Assembly (NCBI GenBank): GCA_935421135.1 | Contig: OW285192.1 | Span: 229,501 to 293,500 of the forward strand | Source: Bugulina stolonifera | Taxonomy: Eukaryota > Bryozoa > Gymnolaemata > Cheilostomatida > Bugulidae | Reading direction: 5' to 3' | DNA: 64,000 nt | Shown: piece by piece, positions 42,201-57,500 of the stretch | Layout of the letters: every line of letters begins with the position of its first letter | Numbering within the stretch: position 1 is the stretch's first letter | Notes under the pieces: generated by a model | What the model was told of the DNA's origin: nothing | Databases searched by the model: none | Seen by the model: only the letters and a program-made list of their open reading frames with translations | Program-made: the position numbers and the translations under genes

Positions 42201-44520
42201 AAAAAATCACTGTACCACTACAATATCTTTGAACAGTCATATTCATGGGTTGGGTTTGTTTTATTAACATAATATAGAACAATTCATGCATCTATTACCT
42301 CCCTAAGCCGTAGGATCGACAACTGCCGCAATTCACTCCTATCCTCTCCTTAAAAGGACACAGATGTTTCCAGTCATGCTCAGCTTGCTCCCTGGTAATT
42401 GACTTTATTACTAGCCGCTGTGTATATCCTCTGGTGGGCAGAAATGATTCAGTCTATAGATGAGCTCAAACAAGCTAAAACAAGTAGGACAAGTTATTTA
42501 TAACATACACTGTACATGTCCTAACAATCCTACGATCTGCACAGATGCCCGAGTATAATCTCACATATTATATGGCAATAAATAGAGATGGCGGTAAATG
42601 ATCACTGTAGCACCACAACAACTTTGAGCAGTCATTTTAAACTGGCTAGTTTTATTTCACTAACATAATATAGAACAATTCATGCATCTATTACCTCCCT
42701 AAGCCGTAGGAATGACAACTGCCGCAATTCACTCCTATCCTCTCCTTAAAAGGACACAGATGTTTCCAGTCATGCTCAGCTTGCTCCCTGGTAATTGACT
42801 TTATTACTAGCCGCTGTGTATATCCTCTGGTGGGCAGAAATGATTCAGTCTATAGATGAGCTCAAACAAGCTAAAACAAGTAGGACAAGTTATTTATAAC
42901 ATACACTGTACATGTCCTAACAATCCTAAGATCTGCACAGATACCCGAGTATAATCTCACATATTATATGGCAATAAATAGAGATGGCAGTATATAATCA
43001 CTGTAGCACCACAATATCTTTGAGCAGTCATTTTTTTAAACTGGTTGGTTTTATTTCACTAACATAATATGGAGCAGTTCATGCATCTATTACCTCCCTA
43101 CACTGTAGCAATGACAACCACCTCAATTCAATCCTATCCTCTCACTAGAAGGACACAGATGTTTCCAGTCATACTCAGCTCGCTCTCTGGTGATTAACTT
43201 CTACTAGCCGCTGTGTATATCCTCTGGTGGGCAGAAATGATTCAGTCTATTATAGATGAGCTCAAGCAAGATAAAACAAGTAGGACAAGTTATTTATAAC
43301 ATACACTGTACATGTCCTAACAATCCTAAGATCTGCACAGATACCCGAGTATAATCTCACATATTATATGGCAATAAATAGAGATGGCAGTAAATGATCA
43401 CTGTAGCACCACAACATCTTCGAGCAGTCATTGTAAACTGGTTGGTTTTATTTCACTAACATAATATGGAGCAGTTCATGCATCTATTACCTCCCTACAC
43501 TGTAGCAATGACAACCACCTCAATTCAATCCTATCCTCTCACTAGAAGGACACAGATGTTTCCAGTCATACTCAGCTCGCTCTCTGGTGATTAACTTCTA
43601 CTAGCCGCTGTGTATATCCTCTGGTGGGCAGAAATGATTCAGTCTATTATAGATGAGCTCAAGCAAGATAAAACAAGTAGGACAAGTTATTTATAACATA
43701 CACTGTACATGTCCTAACAATCCTAAGATCTGCACAGATACCCGAGTATAATCTCACATATTATAGGGCAATAAATAGAGATGGCAGTATATAATCACTG
43801 TAGCACCACAATATCTTTGAGCAGTCATTTTTTTAAACTGGTTGGTTTTATTTCACTAACATAATATAGAGCAGTTCATGCATCTATTCCCTCCCTAGAC
43901 CGTAGCAATGACAACCACCTCAATTCACTCCTATCCTCTCACTAGAAGGACACAGATGTTTCCAGTCATACTCAGCTCGCTCTCTGGTGATTAACTTTTA
44001 CTAGCCGCTGTGTATATCCTCTGGTGGGCAGAAATGATTCAGTCTATAGATGAGCTCAAGCAAGATAAAACAAGTAGGACAAGTTATTTATAACATACAC
44101 TGTACATGTCCTAACAATCCTAAGATCTGCACAGATACACAAGTATAATGTCACATATTATATGGCAATAAATAGAGATGGCAGTAAATAATCACTGTAG
44201 CACCACAATATCTTTGAGCAGTCATATTCATGGATTGGTTTTATTTTATTAACATAATATAGTGCAGTTCATGCATCCATTACCTCCCTACGCCGTAGCA
44301 ATGACAACCACCTCAATTCACTCCTATCCTCTTAGTAGAAGGACACAGTTGTTTCCAGTCATACTCAGCTCGCTCCCTGGTAATTGACTTTTACTACCAG
44401 CTGTGTCTATCCACTGGTGGGCAGAAATGCCTCAGTCTATAGATGAGCTCAAGCAAGCTATAACAGGCAGGACAGGCTACTTATAATATACACTGTACAT
44501 GTACTAACAATCATGAGGTC
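36226..44520 (+). repeat. Large higher-order repeat blocks of ~3.94 and ~4.34 kb
   Basis: The ACAATCATGAGGTCTGCAC variant monomer occurs near 36222, 40168 and 44511, with matching neighbours each time (CATAGGTTGGG and GATGATTCCAGTC variants follow in order). The blocks hold about 10 and 11 monomers. Confidence 0.7.
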
Positions 44521-45566
44521 TGCACAGATACCCGAATATAAACTCACATTTTGTATGACAATAGAAATAGCAGTAAATAATCACTGTAGCACTACAATAT
44601 CTTTGAACAGTCACATTCACGGGTTGGTTTTATATCTTTAGCATGGTATAGAACAATTTGTGCATCTATTAGCTCCCTAAGCCCTAGGAATGACAACCAC
44701 CTCAATCCACTCCTATCCTCTCACTAGAAGAACACAGATGTTTCAAGTCATACTCAGCTTGCTCTCTGGTGACTGACTTTTACTACCAGCTGTGTCTATC
44801 CACTGGTGGGCAGAAATGATTCAGTCTGTAGCTGAGCTCAAGCAAGCTAAAACAGGTAGGACAGGTTACTTAAAACATACACTTTGCATGTATGACCAAT
44901 CCTAAGATCCCCACAGATACGCGAATATAATCTCACAGTTTACATGTATATGACAATAGAAATGACAGTAAAAAATCACTGTACCACTACAATATCTTTG
45001 AACAGTCATATTCATAGGTTGGGTTTGTTTTATTAACATAATATAGAACAATTCATGCATCTATTGCCTCCCTAAGCCGTAGGAATGACAACTGCCGCAA
45101 TTTACTCCTATCCTCTCCTTAGAAGGACACAGATGTTTCCAGTCATGCTCAGCTTGCTCCCTGGTAATTGACTTTTACTACCAGCTGTGTCTATCCACTG
45201 GTGGGCAGAAATGCCTCAGTCTATAGATGAGCTCAAGCAAGCTAAAACAGGTAGGACAGGCTACTTATAATATACACTGTACATGTACTAACAATCATAA
45301 GGTCTGCACAGATACCCGAATATAAACTCACATTTTGTATGACAATAGAAATAGTAGTAACTAATCACTGTAGCACTACAATATCTTTGAACACTCACAT
45401 TCACGGGTTGGTTTTATATCTTTAACATAGTCTAGAACAATTTGTGCATCTATTAGCTCCCTAAGCCCTAGGAATGACAACCACCTCAATCCACTCCTAT
45501 CCTTTCACTAGAAGGACACAGATGATTCCAGTCATACTCAGCTTGCTCCCTGGTAATTGACTTTTA

Positions 45567-48500
45567 CTAGCCGCTGTGTATATCCTCTGGTGGGCAGAAA
45601 TGATTCAGTCTATAGATGAGCTCAAACAAGCTAAAACAAGCAGGACAAGTTATGTATAACATACACTGTACATGTCCTAACAATCCTAAGATCTGCACAG
45701 ATACCCGAGTATAATCACACATATTATATTGCAATAAATAGAGATGGCAGTAAATAATCACTGAGTAGCACTACAATATATTTGAGCAGTCATTTTAAAC
45801 TGGTTGGCTTTATTGCACTAACATAATATAGAGGAGTTCATGCATCTATTAACTCCCTACGCCGTAGTAATGACAACCACCTCAATTCACTGCTATCCTC
45901 TCACTAGAAGGACACATTTAGTTCCCGTCATACTCAGCTCGCTCTCTGGTGACTGACTTTTACTAGCAGCTGTGTTTTTGCTCTGGTGGGCAGAAATGGT
46001 TCAGTCTATAGATGAGCTCAAGCAAGCTAAAACAAGTAAGACAAATTGTTTATAACATACACTGTACATGTCCTAACAATCCTAAGATCTGCACAGATAC
46101 ACAAGTATAATGTCACATATTATATGGCAATAAATAGAGATGGCAGTAAATAATCACTGTAGCACCACAATATCTTTGAGCAGTCATATTCATGGATTGG
46201 TTTTATTTTATTAACATAAGATAGAACAGTTCATGCATCTATTACCTCCCTAAGCTGTAGGAATGGCAACTACAGCAATTCACTCCTATCCTCTCAGTAG
46301 GAGGACACAAATGCTTCCATCATACTCAGCTTGCTCCCTGGTAATTGACTTTTACTACCAGCTGTGTCTATCCACTGGTGGGCAGAAATGCCTCAGTCTA
46401 TAGATGAGCTCAAGCAAGCTAAAACAGGCAGGACAGGCTACTTATAATATACACTGTACATGTACTAACAATCATAAGGTCTGCACAGATACCCGAATAT
46501 AAACTCACATTTTGTATGACAATAGAAATAGCAGTAAATAATCACTGTAGCACTACAATATCTTTGAACAGTCACATTCACGGGTTGGTTTTACATCTTT
46601 AACATGGTATAGAACAATTTGTGCATCTATTAGCTCCCTAAGCCCTAGGAATGACAACCACCTCAATCCACTCCTATCCTCTCACTAGAAGAACACAGAT
46701 GTTTCAAGTCATACTCAGCTTGCTCCCTGGTAATTGACTTTATTACTAGCCGCTGTGTATATCCTCTGGTGGGCAGAAATGATTCAGTCTATAGATGAGC
46801 TCAAACAAGCTAAAACAAGTAGGACAAGTTATTTATAACATGCACTGTACATGTCCTAACAATCCTAAGATCTGCACAGATACCCGAGTATAATCTCACA
46901 TATTATATGGCAATAAATAGAGATGGCAGTATATAATCACTGTAGCACCACAATATCTTTGAGCAGTCATTTTTTTAAACTGGTTGGTTTTATTTCACTA
47001 ACATAATATAGAGCAGTTCATGCATCTATTACCTCCCTAAGCCGTAGGAATGACAACTGCCGAAATTCACTCCTATCCTCTCACTAGAAGGACACAGATG
47101 TTTCCAGTCATACTCAGCTTGCTCCCTGGTAATTGACTTTTACTACCAGCTGTGTCTATCCACTGGTGGGGAGAAATGATTCAGTCTATAGCTGAGCTCA
47201 AACAAGCTAAAACAGGTAGGACAGGCTATGTATAATTTACACTGTACTTGTACTAACCATCATAAGGTCTGCACAGATAACCGAATATAATCTCACATTT
47301 TGTATGACAATAAAGATGGCAGTAAATAATCGCTGAGTAGCACTACAATATATTTGAGCAGTCATTTTAAACTGGTTGGTTTTATTTCACTAACATAATA
47401 TAGAGCAGTTCATGCGTCTATTACCTCCATACGCCGTAGCAATGACAACCACCTCAATTCACTCCTATCCTCTCACTAGAAAGACACAGATGTTTCCAGT
47501 CATACTCAGCTCGCTCTCCGGTGGTTAACTTTTACTAGCCGCTGTGTATATCCTCTGGTGGGCAGAAATGATTTCAGTCTATAGATGAGCTCAAGCAAGC
47601 TGAAACAAGTAGGACAAGTAATTTATAACATACACTGTACATGTCCTAACAATCCTAAGATCTGCGCAGATACACAAGTATAATGTCACATATTATATGG
47701 CAATAAATAGAGATGGCAGTAAATAATCACTGTAGCACCACAATATCTTTGAGCAGTCATATTCATGGATTGGTTTTATTTTATTAACATAAGATAGAAC
47801 AGTTCATGCATCTATCACCTCCCTAAGCTGTAGGAATGGCAACTACAGCAATTCATTCCTATTCTCTCAGTAGAAGGAGACAGATGTTTCCATCATACTC
47901 AGCTTGCTCCCTGGTAATTGACTTTTACTACCGGCTGTGTCTATCCACTGGTGGGCAGAAATGCCTCAGTCTATAGATGAGCTCAAGCAAGCTAAAACAG
48001 GTAGGACAGGCTACTTATAATATACACTGTACATGTACTAACAATCATAAGGTCTGCACAGATACCCGAATATAAACTCACATTTTGTATGACAATAGAA
48101 ATAGTAGTAACTAATCACTGTAGCACTACAATATCTTTGAACAATCACATTCACGGGTTGGTTTTATATCTTTAACATAGTATAGAACAATTTGTGCATC
48201 TATTAGCTCCCTAAGCCCTAGGAATGACAACCACCTCAATCCACTCCTATCCTTTCACTAGAAGGACACAGATGATTCCAGTCATACTCAGCTTGCTCCC
48301 TGGTAATTGACTTTTACTAGCCGCTGTGTATATCCTCTGGTGGGCAGAAATGATTCAGTCTATAGATGAGCTCAAACAAGCTAAAACAAGCATGACAAGT
48401 TATGTATAACATACACTGTACATGTCCTAACAATCCTAAGATCTGCACAGATACCTGAGTATAATCACACATATTATATTGCAATAAATAGAGATGGCAG

Positions 48501-51500
48501 TAAATAATCACTGAATAGCACTACAATATATTTGAGCAGTCATTTTAAACTGGTTGGTTTTATTTCACTAACATAATATAGAGAAGTTCATGCATCTATT
48601 ACCTCCCTACGCCGTAGTAATGACAACCACCTCAATTCACTCCTATCCTCTCACTAGAAGGACACATTTAGTTCCAGTCATACTCAGCTCGCTCTCTGGT
48701 GACTGACTTTTGCTAGCAGCTGTGTTTTTGCTCTGGTGGGCAGAAATGGTTCAGTCAATAGATGAGCTCAAGCAAGCTAAAACAAGTAAGACAAGTTGTT
48801 TATAACATACACTGTACATGTCCTAACAATCCTAAGATCTGCACAGATACACAAGTATAATGTCACATATTATATGGCAATAAATAGAGATGGCAGTAAA
48901 TAATCACTGTAGCACCACAATATCCTTGAGCAGTCATATTCATGGATTGGTTTTATTTTATTAACATAAGATAGAACAGTTCATGCATCTATTACCTCCC
49001 TAAGCTGTAGGAATGGCAACTACAGCAATTCACTCCTATCCTCTCAGTAGGAGGACACAGATGCTTCCATCATATTCAGCTTGCTCCCTGGTAATTGACT
49101 TTTACTACCAGCTGTGTCTATCCACTGGTGGGCAGAAATGCCTCAGTCTATAGATGAGCTCAAGCAAGCTAAAACAGGTAGGACAGGCTACTTATAATAT
49201 ACACTGTACATGTACTAGCAATCATAAGGTCTGCACAGATACCCGAATATAAACTCACATTTTGTATGACAATAGAAATAGTAGTAACTAATCACTGTAG
49301 CACTACAATATCTTTGAACACTCACATTCACGGGTTGGTTTTATATCTTTAACATAGTCTAGAACAATTTGTGCATCTATTAGCTCCCTAAGCCCTAGGA
49401 ATGACAACCACCTCAATCCACTCCTATCCTTTCACTAGAAGGACACAGATGATTCCAGTCATACTCAGCTTGCTCCCTGGTAATTGACTTTTACTAGCCG
49501 CTGTGTATATCTTCTGGTGGGCAGAAATGATTCAGTCTATAGATGAGCTCAAACAAGCTAAAACAAGCAGGACAAGTTATGTATAACATACACTGTACAT
49601 GTCCTAACAATCCTAAGATCTGCACAGATACCCGAGTATAATCACACATATTATATTGCAATAAATAGAGATGGCAGTAAATAATCACTGAGTAGCACTA
49701 CAATATATTTGAGCAGTCATTTTTTTAAACTGGTTGGTTTTATTTCACTAACATAATATAGAGCAGTTCATGCATCTATTACCTCCCTAAGCCGTAGGAA
49801 TGACAACTGCCGCAATTCACTCCTATCCTCTCACTAGAAGGACACATATGTTTCCAGTCATACTCAGCTTGCTCCCTGGTAATTGACTTTTACTACCAGC
49901 TGTGTCTATCCACTGGTGGGGAGAAATGATTCAGTCTATAGCTGAGCTTAAACAAGCTAAAACAGGTAGGACAGGCTATGTATAATTTACACTGTACTTG
50001 TACTAACCATCATAAGGTCTGCACAGATAACCGAATATAATCTCACATTTTGTATGACAATAAAGATGGCAGTAAATAATCGCTGAGTAGCACTACAATA
50101 TATTTGAGCAGTCATTTTAAACTGGTTGGTTTTATTTCACTAACATAATATAGAGCAGTTCATGCGTCTATTACCTCCATACGCCGTAGCAATGACAACC
50201 ACCTCAATTCACTCCTATCCTCTCACTAGAAAGACACAGATGTTTCCAGTCATACTCAGCTCGCTCTCTGGTGATTAACTTTTACTAGCCGCTGTGTATA
50301 TCCTCTGGTGGGCAGAAATGATTTCAGTCTATAGATGAGCTCAAGCAAGCTGAAACAAGTAGGACAAGTAATTTATAACATACACTGTACATGTCCTAAC
50401 AATCCTAAGATCTGCGCAGATACACAAGTATAATGTCACATATTATATGGCAATAAATAGAGATGGCAGTAAATAATCACTGTAGCACCACAATATCTTT
50501 GAGCAGTCATATTCATGAATTGGTTTTATTTTATTAACATAAGATAGAACAGTTCATGCATCTATCACCTCCCTAAGCTGTAGGAATGGCAACTACAGCA
50601 ATTCATTCCTATTCTCTCAGTAGAAGGAGACAGATGTTTCCATCATACTCAGCTTGCTCCCTGGTAATTGACTTTTACTACCGGCTGTGTGTATCCACTG
50701 GTGGGCAGAAATGCCTCAGTCTATAGATGAGCTCAAGCAAGCTAAAACAGGTAGGACAGGCTACTTATAATATACACTGTACATGTACTAACAATCATAA
50801 GGTCTGCACAGATACCCGAATATAAACTCACATTTTGTATGACAATAGAAATAGTAGTAACTAATCACTGTAGCACTACAATATCTTTGAACAATCACAT
50901 TCACGGGTTGGTTTTATATCTTTAACATAGTATAGAACAATTTGTGCATCTATTAGCTCCCTAAGCCCTAGGAATGACAACCACCTCAATCCACTCCTAT
51001 CCTTTCACTAGAAGGACACAGATGATTCCAGTCATACTCAGCTTGCTCCCTGGTAATTGACTTTTACTAGCCGCTGTGTATATCCTCTGGTGGGCAGAAA
51101 TGATTCAGTCTATAGATGAGCTCAAACAAGCTAAAACAAGCATGACAAGTTATGTATAACATACACTGTACATGTCCTAACAATCCTAAGATCTGCACAG
51201 ATACCCGAGTATAGTCACACATATTATATTGCAATAAATAGAGATGGCAGTAAATAATCACTGAATAGCACTACAATATATTTGAGCAGTCATTTTAAAC
51301 TGGTTGGTTTTATTTCACTAACATAATATAGAGCAGTTCATGCATCTATTACCTCCCTACGCCGTAGTAATGACAACCACCTCAATTCACTCCTATCCTC
51401 TCACTAGAAGGACACATTTAGTTCCAGTCATACTCAGCTCGCTCTCTGGTGACTGACTTTTGCTAGCAGCTGTGTTTTTGCTCTGGTGGGCAGAAATGGT

Positions 51501-54500
51501 TCAGTCAATAGATGAGCTCAAGCAAGCTAAAACAAGTAAGACAAGTTGTTTATAACATACACTGTACATGTCCTAACAATCCTAAGATCTGCACAGATAC
51601 ACAAGTATAATGTCACATATTATATGGCAATAAATAGAGATGGCAGTAAATAATCACTGTAGCACCACAATATCCTTGAGCAGTCATATTCATGGATTGG
51701 TTTTATTTTATTAACATAAGATAGAACAGTTCATGCATCTATTACCTCCCTAAGCTGTAGGAATGGCAACTACAGCAATTCACTCCTATCCTCTCAGTAG
51801 GAGGACACAGATGCTTCCATCATATTCAGCTTGCTCCCTGGTAATTGACTTTTACTACCAGCTGTGTCTATCCACTGGTGGGCAGAAATGCCTCAGTCTA
51901 TAGATGAGCTCAAGCAAGCTAAAACAGGTAGGACAGGCTACTTATAATATACACTGTACATGTACTAGCAATCATAAGGTCTGCACAGATACCCGAATAT
52001 AAACTCACATTTTGTATGACAATAGAAATAGTAGTAACTAATCACTGTAGCACTACAATATCTTTGAACACTCACATTCACGGGTTGGTTTTATATCTTT
52101 AACATAGTCTAGAACAATTTGTGCATCTATTAGCTCCCTAAGCCCTAGGAATGACAACCACCTCAATCCACTCCTATCCTTTCACTAGAAGGACACAGAT
52201 GATTCCAGTCATACTCAGCTTGCTCCCTGGTAATTGACTTTTACTAGCCGCTGTGTATATCTTCTGGTGGGCAGAAATGATTCAGTCTATAGATGAGCTC
52301 AAACAAGCTAAAACAAGCAGGACAAGTTATGTATAACATACACTGTACATGTCCTAACAATCCTAAGATCTGCACAGATACCCGAGTATAATCACACATA
52401 TTATATTGCAATAAATAGAGATGGCAGTAAATAATCACTGAGTAGCACTACAATATATTTGAGCAGTCATTTTTTTAAACTGGTTGGTTTTATTTCACTA
52501 ACATAATATAGAGCAGTTCATGCATCTATTACCTCCCTAAGCCGTAGGAATGACAACTGCCGCAATTCACTCCTATCCTCTCACTAGAAGGACACATATG
52601 TTTCCAGTCATACTCAGCTTGCTCCCTGGTAATTGACTTTTACTACCAGCTGTGTCTATCCACTGGTGGGGAGAAATGATTCAGTCTATAGCTGAGCTTA
52701 AACAAGCTAAAACAGGTAGGACAGGCTATTTATAATTTATACTGTACTTGTACTAACCATCAAAAGGTCTGCACAGATAACCGAATATAATCTCACATTT
52801 TGTATGACAATAAAGATGGCAGTAAATAATCGCTGAGTAGCACTACAATATATTTGAGCAGTCATTTTAAACTGGTTGGTTTTATTTCACTAACATAATA
52901 TAGAGCAGTTCATGCGTCTATTACCTCCATACGCCGTAGCAATGACAACCACATCAATTCACTCCTATATCCTCTCACTAGAAAGACACAGATGTTTCCA
53001 GTCATACTCAGCTCGCTCTCTGGTGATTAACTTTTACTAGCCGCTGTGTATATCCTCTGGTGGGCAGAAATGATTTCAGTCTATAGATGAGCTCAAGCAA
53101 GCTGAAACAAGTAGGACAAGCAATTTATAACATACACTGTACATGTCCTAACAATCCTAAGATCTGCGCAGATACACAAGTATAATGTCACATATTATAT
53201 GGCAATAAATAGAGATGGCAGTAAATAATCACTGTAGCACCACAATATCTTTGAGCAGTCATATTCATGAATTGGTTTTATTTTATTAACATAAGATAGA
53301 ACAGTTCATGCATCTATCACCTCCCTAAGCTGTAGGAATGGCAACTACAGCAATTCATTCCTATTCTCTCAGTAGAAGGAGACAGATGTTTCCATCATAC
53401 TCAGCTTGCTCCCTGGTAATTGACTTTTACTACCGGCTGTGTGTATCCACTGGTGGGCAGAAATGCCTCAGTCTATAGATGAGCTCAAGCAAGCTAAAAC
53501 AGGTAGGACAGGCTACTTATAATATACACTGTACATGTACTAACAATCATAAGGTCTGCACAGATACCCGAATATAAACTCACATTTTGTATGACAATAG
53601 AAATAGTAGTAACTAATCACTGTAGCACTACAATATCTTTGAACAATCACATTCACGGGTTGGTTTTATATCTTTAACATAGTATAGAACAATTTGTGCA
53701 TCTATTAGCTCCCTAAGCCCTAGGAATGACAACCACCTCAATCCACTCCTATCCTTTCACTAGAAGGACACAGATGATTCCAGTCATACTCAGCTTGCTC
53801 CCTGGTAATTGACTTTTACTAGCCGCTGTGTATATCCTCTGGTGGGCAGAAATGATTCAGTCTATAGATGAGCTCAAACAAGCTAAAACAAGCATGACAA
53901 GTTATGTATAACATACACTGTACATGTCCTAACAATCCTAAGATCTGCACAGATACCCGAGTATAGTCACACATATTATATTGCAATAAATAGAGATGGC
54001 AGTAAATAATCACTGAATAGCACTACAATATATTTGAGCAGTCATTTTAAACTGGTTGGTTTTATTTCACTAACATAATATAGAGCAGTTCATGCATCTA
54101 TTACCTCCCTACGCCGTAGTAATGACAACCACCTCAATTCACTCCTATCCTCTCACTAGAAGGACACATTTAGTTCCTGTCATACTCAGCTCGCTCTCTG
54201 GTGACTGACTTTTGCTAGCAGCTGTGTTTTTGCTCTGGTGGGCAGAAATGGTTCAGTCAATAGATGAGCTCAAGCAAGCTAAAACAAGTAAGACAAGTTG
54301 TTTATAACATACACTGTACATGTCCTAACAATCCTAAGATCTGCACAGATACACAAGTATAATGTCACATATTATATGGCAATAAATAGAGATGGCAGTA
54401 AATAATCACTGTAGCACCACAATATCCTTGAGCAGTCATATTCATGGATTGGTTTTATTTTATTAACATAAGATAGAACAGTTCATGCATCTATTACCTC

Positions 54501-54583
54501 CCTAAGCTGTAGGAATGGCAACTACAGCAATTCACTCCTATCCTCTCAGTAGGAGGACACAGATGCTTCCATCATACTCAGCA
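45567..54583 (+). repeat. 2750-bp higher-order repeat (seven monomers), about 3.3 copies
   Basis: Anchors 45567, 48317, 51067 and 53819 are 2750, 2750 and 2752 bp apart. The second series 49494 and 52244 is again 2750 bp apart. The copies share a monomer with ATTTACACTGTACTTGTAC-type changes and a GGTGGGGAGAAATG variant. The last two copies are most alike. Confidence 0.85.
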
Positions 54584-57500
54584 TTGGGGTCTATGCATTC
54601 AATGTAATCTATGCATTCTACGCATAGAATACATAGACTGCATTCAATGCATTCTATGCATCCTATGCATGAAATACATAGAAGACATAGAAGACATAGA
54701 ATGCATAGAATGCATTCCATGTAATCTACTCACTCTGTGCATAGAATACATAGATTGCATTCTATGCATTCGATGCATAGAATACATAGAATACATTGAT
54801 TACATAGAAGGCATTGTATGCAATCAATGTATTTTATGCATTCCATGCATAGAATACATAGATTGCATTCTATGCATAGAATATATTGATCACATAGAAT
54901 GCATTCTATGCACTCTATACATTTCATGTAATCTATGCGTTCTATGCATAGAATACATAGATTGCATTCTATGCATTCTTTGCATAGAATACATAGAAGA
55001 CATAGAAGGTATAGAATGCATAGAATGTGTTCCATGTGATCTATGCACTCTATGCAAAGAATACATAGAATTCTATGTCTTCTATGTATTCTATGCATTC
55101 TATGCATAGAATACATAGAATACATTGATCACATAGAATGCATTCTATGCATTCTATGCATTTCATGCAATCTATGCATGCTATGCATAGAATACATAGA
55201 TTGCATTCTATGCATTGAATACATTGATCACATAGAATGCATTCTATGCATTCTATGCATTCTATGCATTTCATGCAATCTATGCATTCTATGCATAGAA
55301 TACATAGATTGCATTTTATGCATCCGATGCATAGAATACATAGAATACATTGATTACATAGAAGGCAATGTATGTAATCAATGTGTTTTATGCATTCTAT
55401 GCATAGAATACATAGATTGCATTCTATGCATCGAATATATTGATCACATAGAATGCATTCTATGCACTGAATGCATAGAATGCACAGGTTGCATAGAGTG
55501 CATTCTATGTATTCTATGCATTCTATGTAGTCTATGCACTGCGTAGAACACATAGATTGCATTCTATGCACTCTATGCAATTCATGTAATCTATGCACTC
55601 AATGTATTCTATGCATTCGATGCATAGAATACATTTTATGCATAGAATGCATAGAATGCATGTACATTGATCACATAGAATGCATTCTATACACTCTATG
55701 CATTCCATGTAATCTATGCATTCTATGCATAGAATACATGGAATACACTGAATACATAGAAGGCATTGTATGTAATCGATGTATTTTATGCATTCTATGC
55801 ATAGAATACATAGAAGACATAGAAGACATAGAATGCATTCTGTGCATAGAATACATATAATTCTATATCTTACATGTATTCTATGCATTCTGTGCATAGA
55901 ATACATAGAATATATAGATTGCATTGTATGCACTCTACGCATTCCATGTATTCTATGCATTCTATGTATTCTATTCATTTGATGCATAGAGTACATTTAT
56001 GCATAGAATGCATAGAATACATTGATCACATAGAACGCATTCTATGCATTTCATGCAATCTATGCGTTCTATGCATAGAATGCATAGATTGCATCCTATG
56101 CATTCGATGCATAGAATACATAGAATACATTGATTACATAGAAGGCATTGTATGTAATCAATGTATTTTATGCATTCTATGCATCGAATACATCATTTGC
56201 GTTCTATGCATAGAATATATTGATCACATAGAATGCATTCTATGCACTGAATGCATAGAATGCATAGGATGCATAGAGTGCATTCTATGCATTCTATGTA
56301 TTCTATGCATTCTATGTAGTCTATGCATTGCGTAGAAAACATAGATTGCATTCTATGCACTCTATGCATTTCATGTAATCTATGCACTCAATGTATTCTA
56401 TGCATTCGATGCATAGAATACATTTTATGCATAGAATGCATAGAATACATGTACATTGATCACATAGAATGCATTCTATACACTCTATGCATTCCATGTA
56501 ACCTATGCATTCTATGCATAGAATACATAGATTGCATTCTATGCATTGGATGCATAGAATACATTGAATACATAGAAGGCATTGTATGTAATCGATGTAT
56601 TTTATGCATTCTATGCATAGAATACATAGATTGCATTCTATGCATAAAATATATTGATCACATAGAATGCATTCTATGCACTCTATGCATTCTATGTAAT
56701 CTATGCATTCTATGCATAGAATACATAGGTCGCATTCTATGCATTCTATGCATAAAATACTTAGAAGACATAGAAGACATAGAATACATTCTGTGCATAG
56801 AATACATATAATTCTATATCTTCCATGTATTCTATGCATTCTATGCATAGAATACATAGAATACATAGATTGCATTGTATGCACTCTATGCATTCCATGT
56901 ATTCTATGCATTCTATGTATTCTATTCATTCGATGCATAGAGTACATTTATGCATAGAATGCATAGAATACATTGATCACATAGAATGCATTCTATGCAT
57001 TCTATGCATTTCATGCAATCTATGCATTCTATGCATAGTATACATAGATTGCATTTTATGCATCCGATGCATAGAATACATAGAATACATTGATTACATA
57101 GAAGGCATTGTATGTAATGAATGTATTTTATGCATTCTATGCATAGAATACATAGATTGCATTCTATGCATAGAATATATTGATCACATAGAATGCATTC
57201 TATGCCCTGAATGCATAGAATGCATAGGACGCATAGAGTGCATTCTATGCATTCTATGTATTCTATGCATTCTATGTAGTCTATGCATTGCGTAGAACAC
57301 ATAAATTGCATTCTATGCACCCTATACATTCCATGTAATCTATGTGTTCTATGCATAGAATACAATCTATGCACTCTATGCATTCCATGTAATCTATGCG
57401 TTCTATGCATAGAATACATAGATTGCTTTCTATGCATTCTATGCATAGAATACATAGAAGACATAGATTGCATTATGTGCATAGAATACATATAATTCTA

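Larger units (their letters stand above)
30861..54583 (+). repeat. Main ~393-bp satellite array (23.7 kb) with several higher-order periods
   Basis: It starts with the second ACCGTA copy (30861-30866) and continues the interrupted monomer. About 60 monomers follow in one orientation. Recurring 64-codon minus-strand frames at 37282, 39263, 41224, 45567, 48317, 49494, 51067, 52244 and 53819 mark one monomer class. Their spacings (1981, 1961, 4343, 2750, 1177, 1573, 1177, 1575) expose different block lengths. No gene, transposon or orientation change was found inside. The array stops abruptly at about 54583 in the middle of a monomer (ATCATACTCAGC|ATTGGGG). Confidence 0.92.

Noticed and set aside
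37282..54013. Nine copies of a 64-residue minus-strand ORF (MIIYCHLYLLQYN...)
   Set aside because: They are satellite monomers; the frame is lost in other monomer classes. Used only as markers of the higher-order period.
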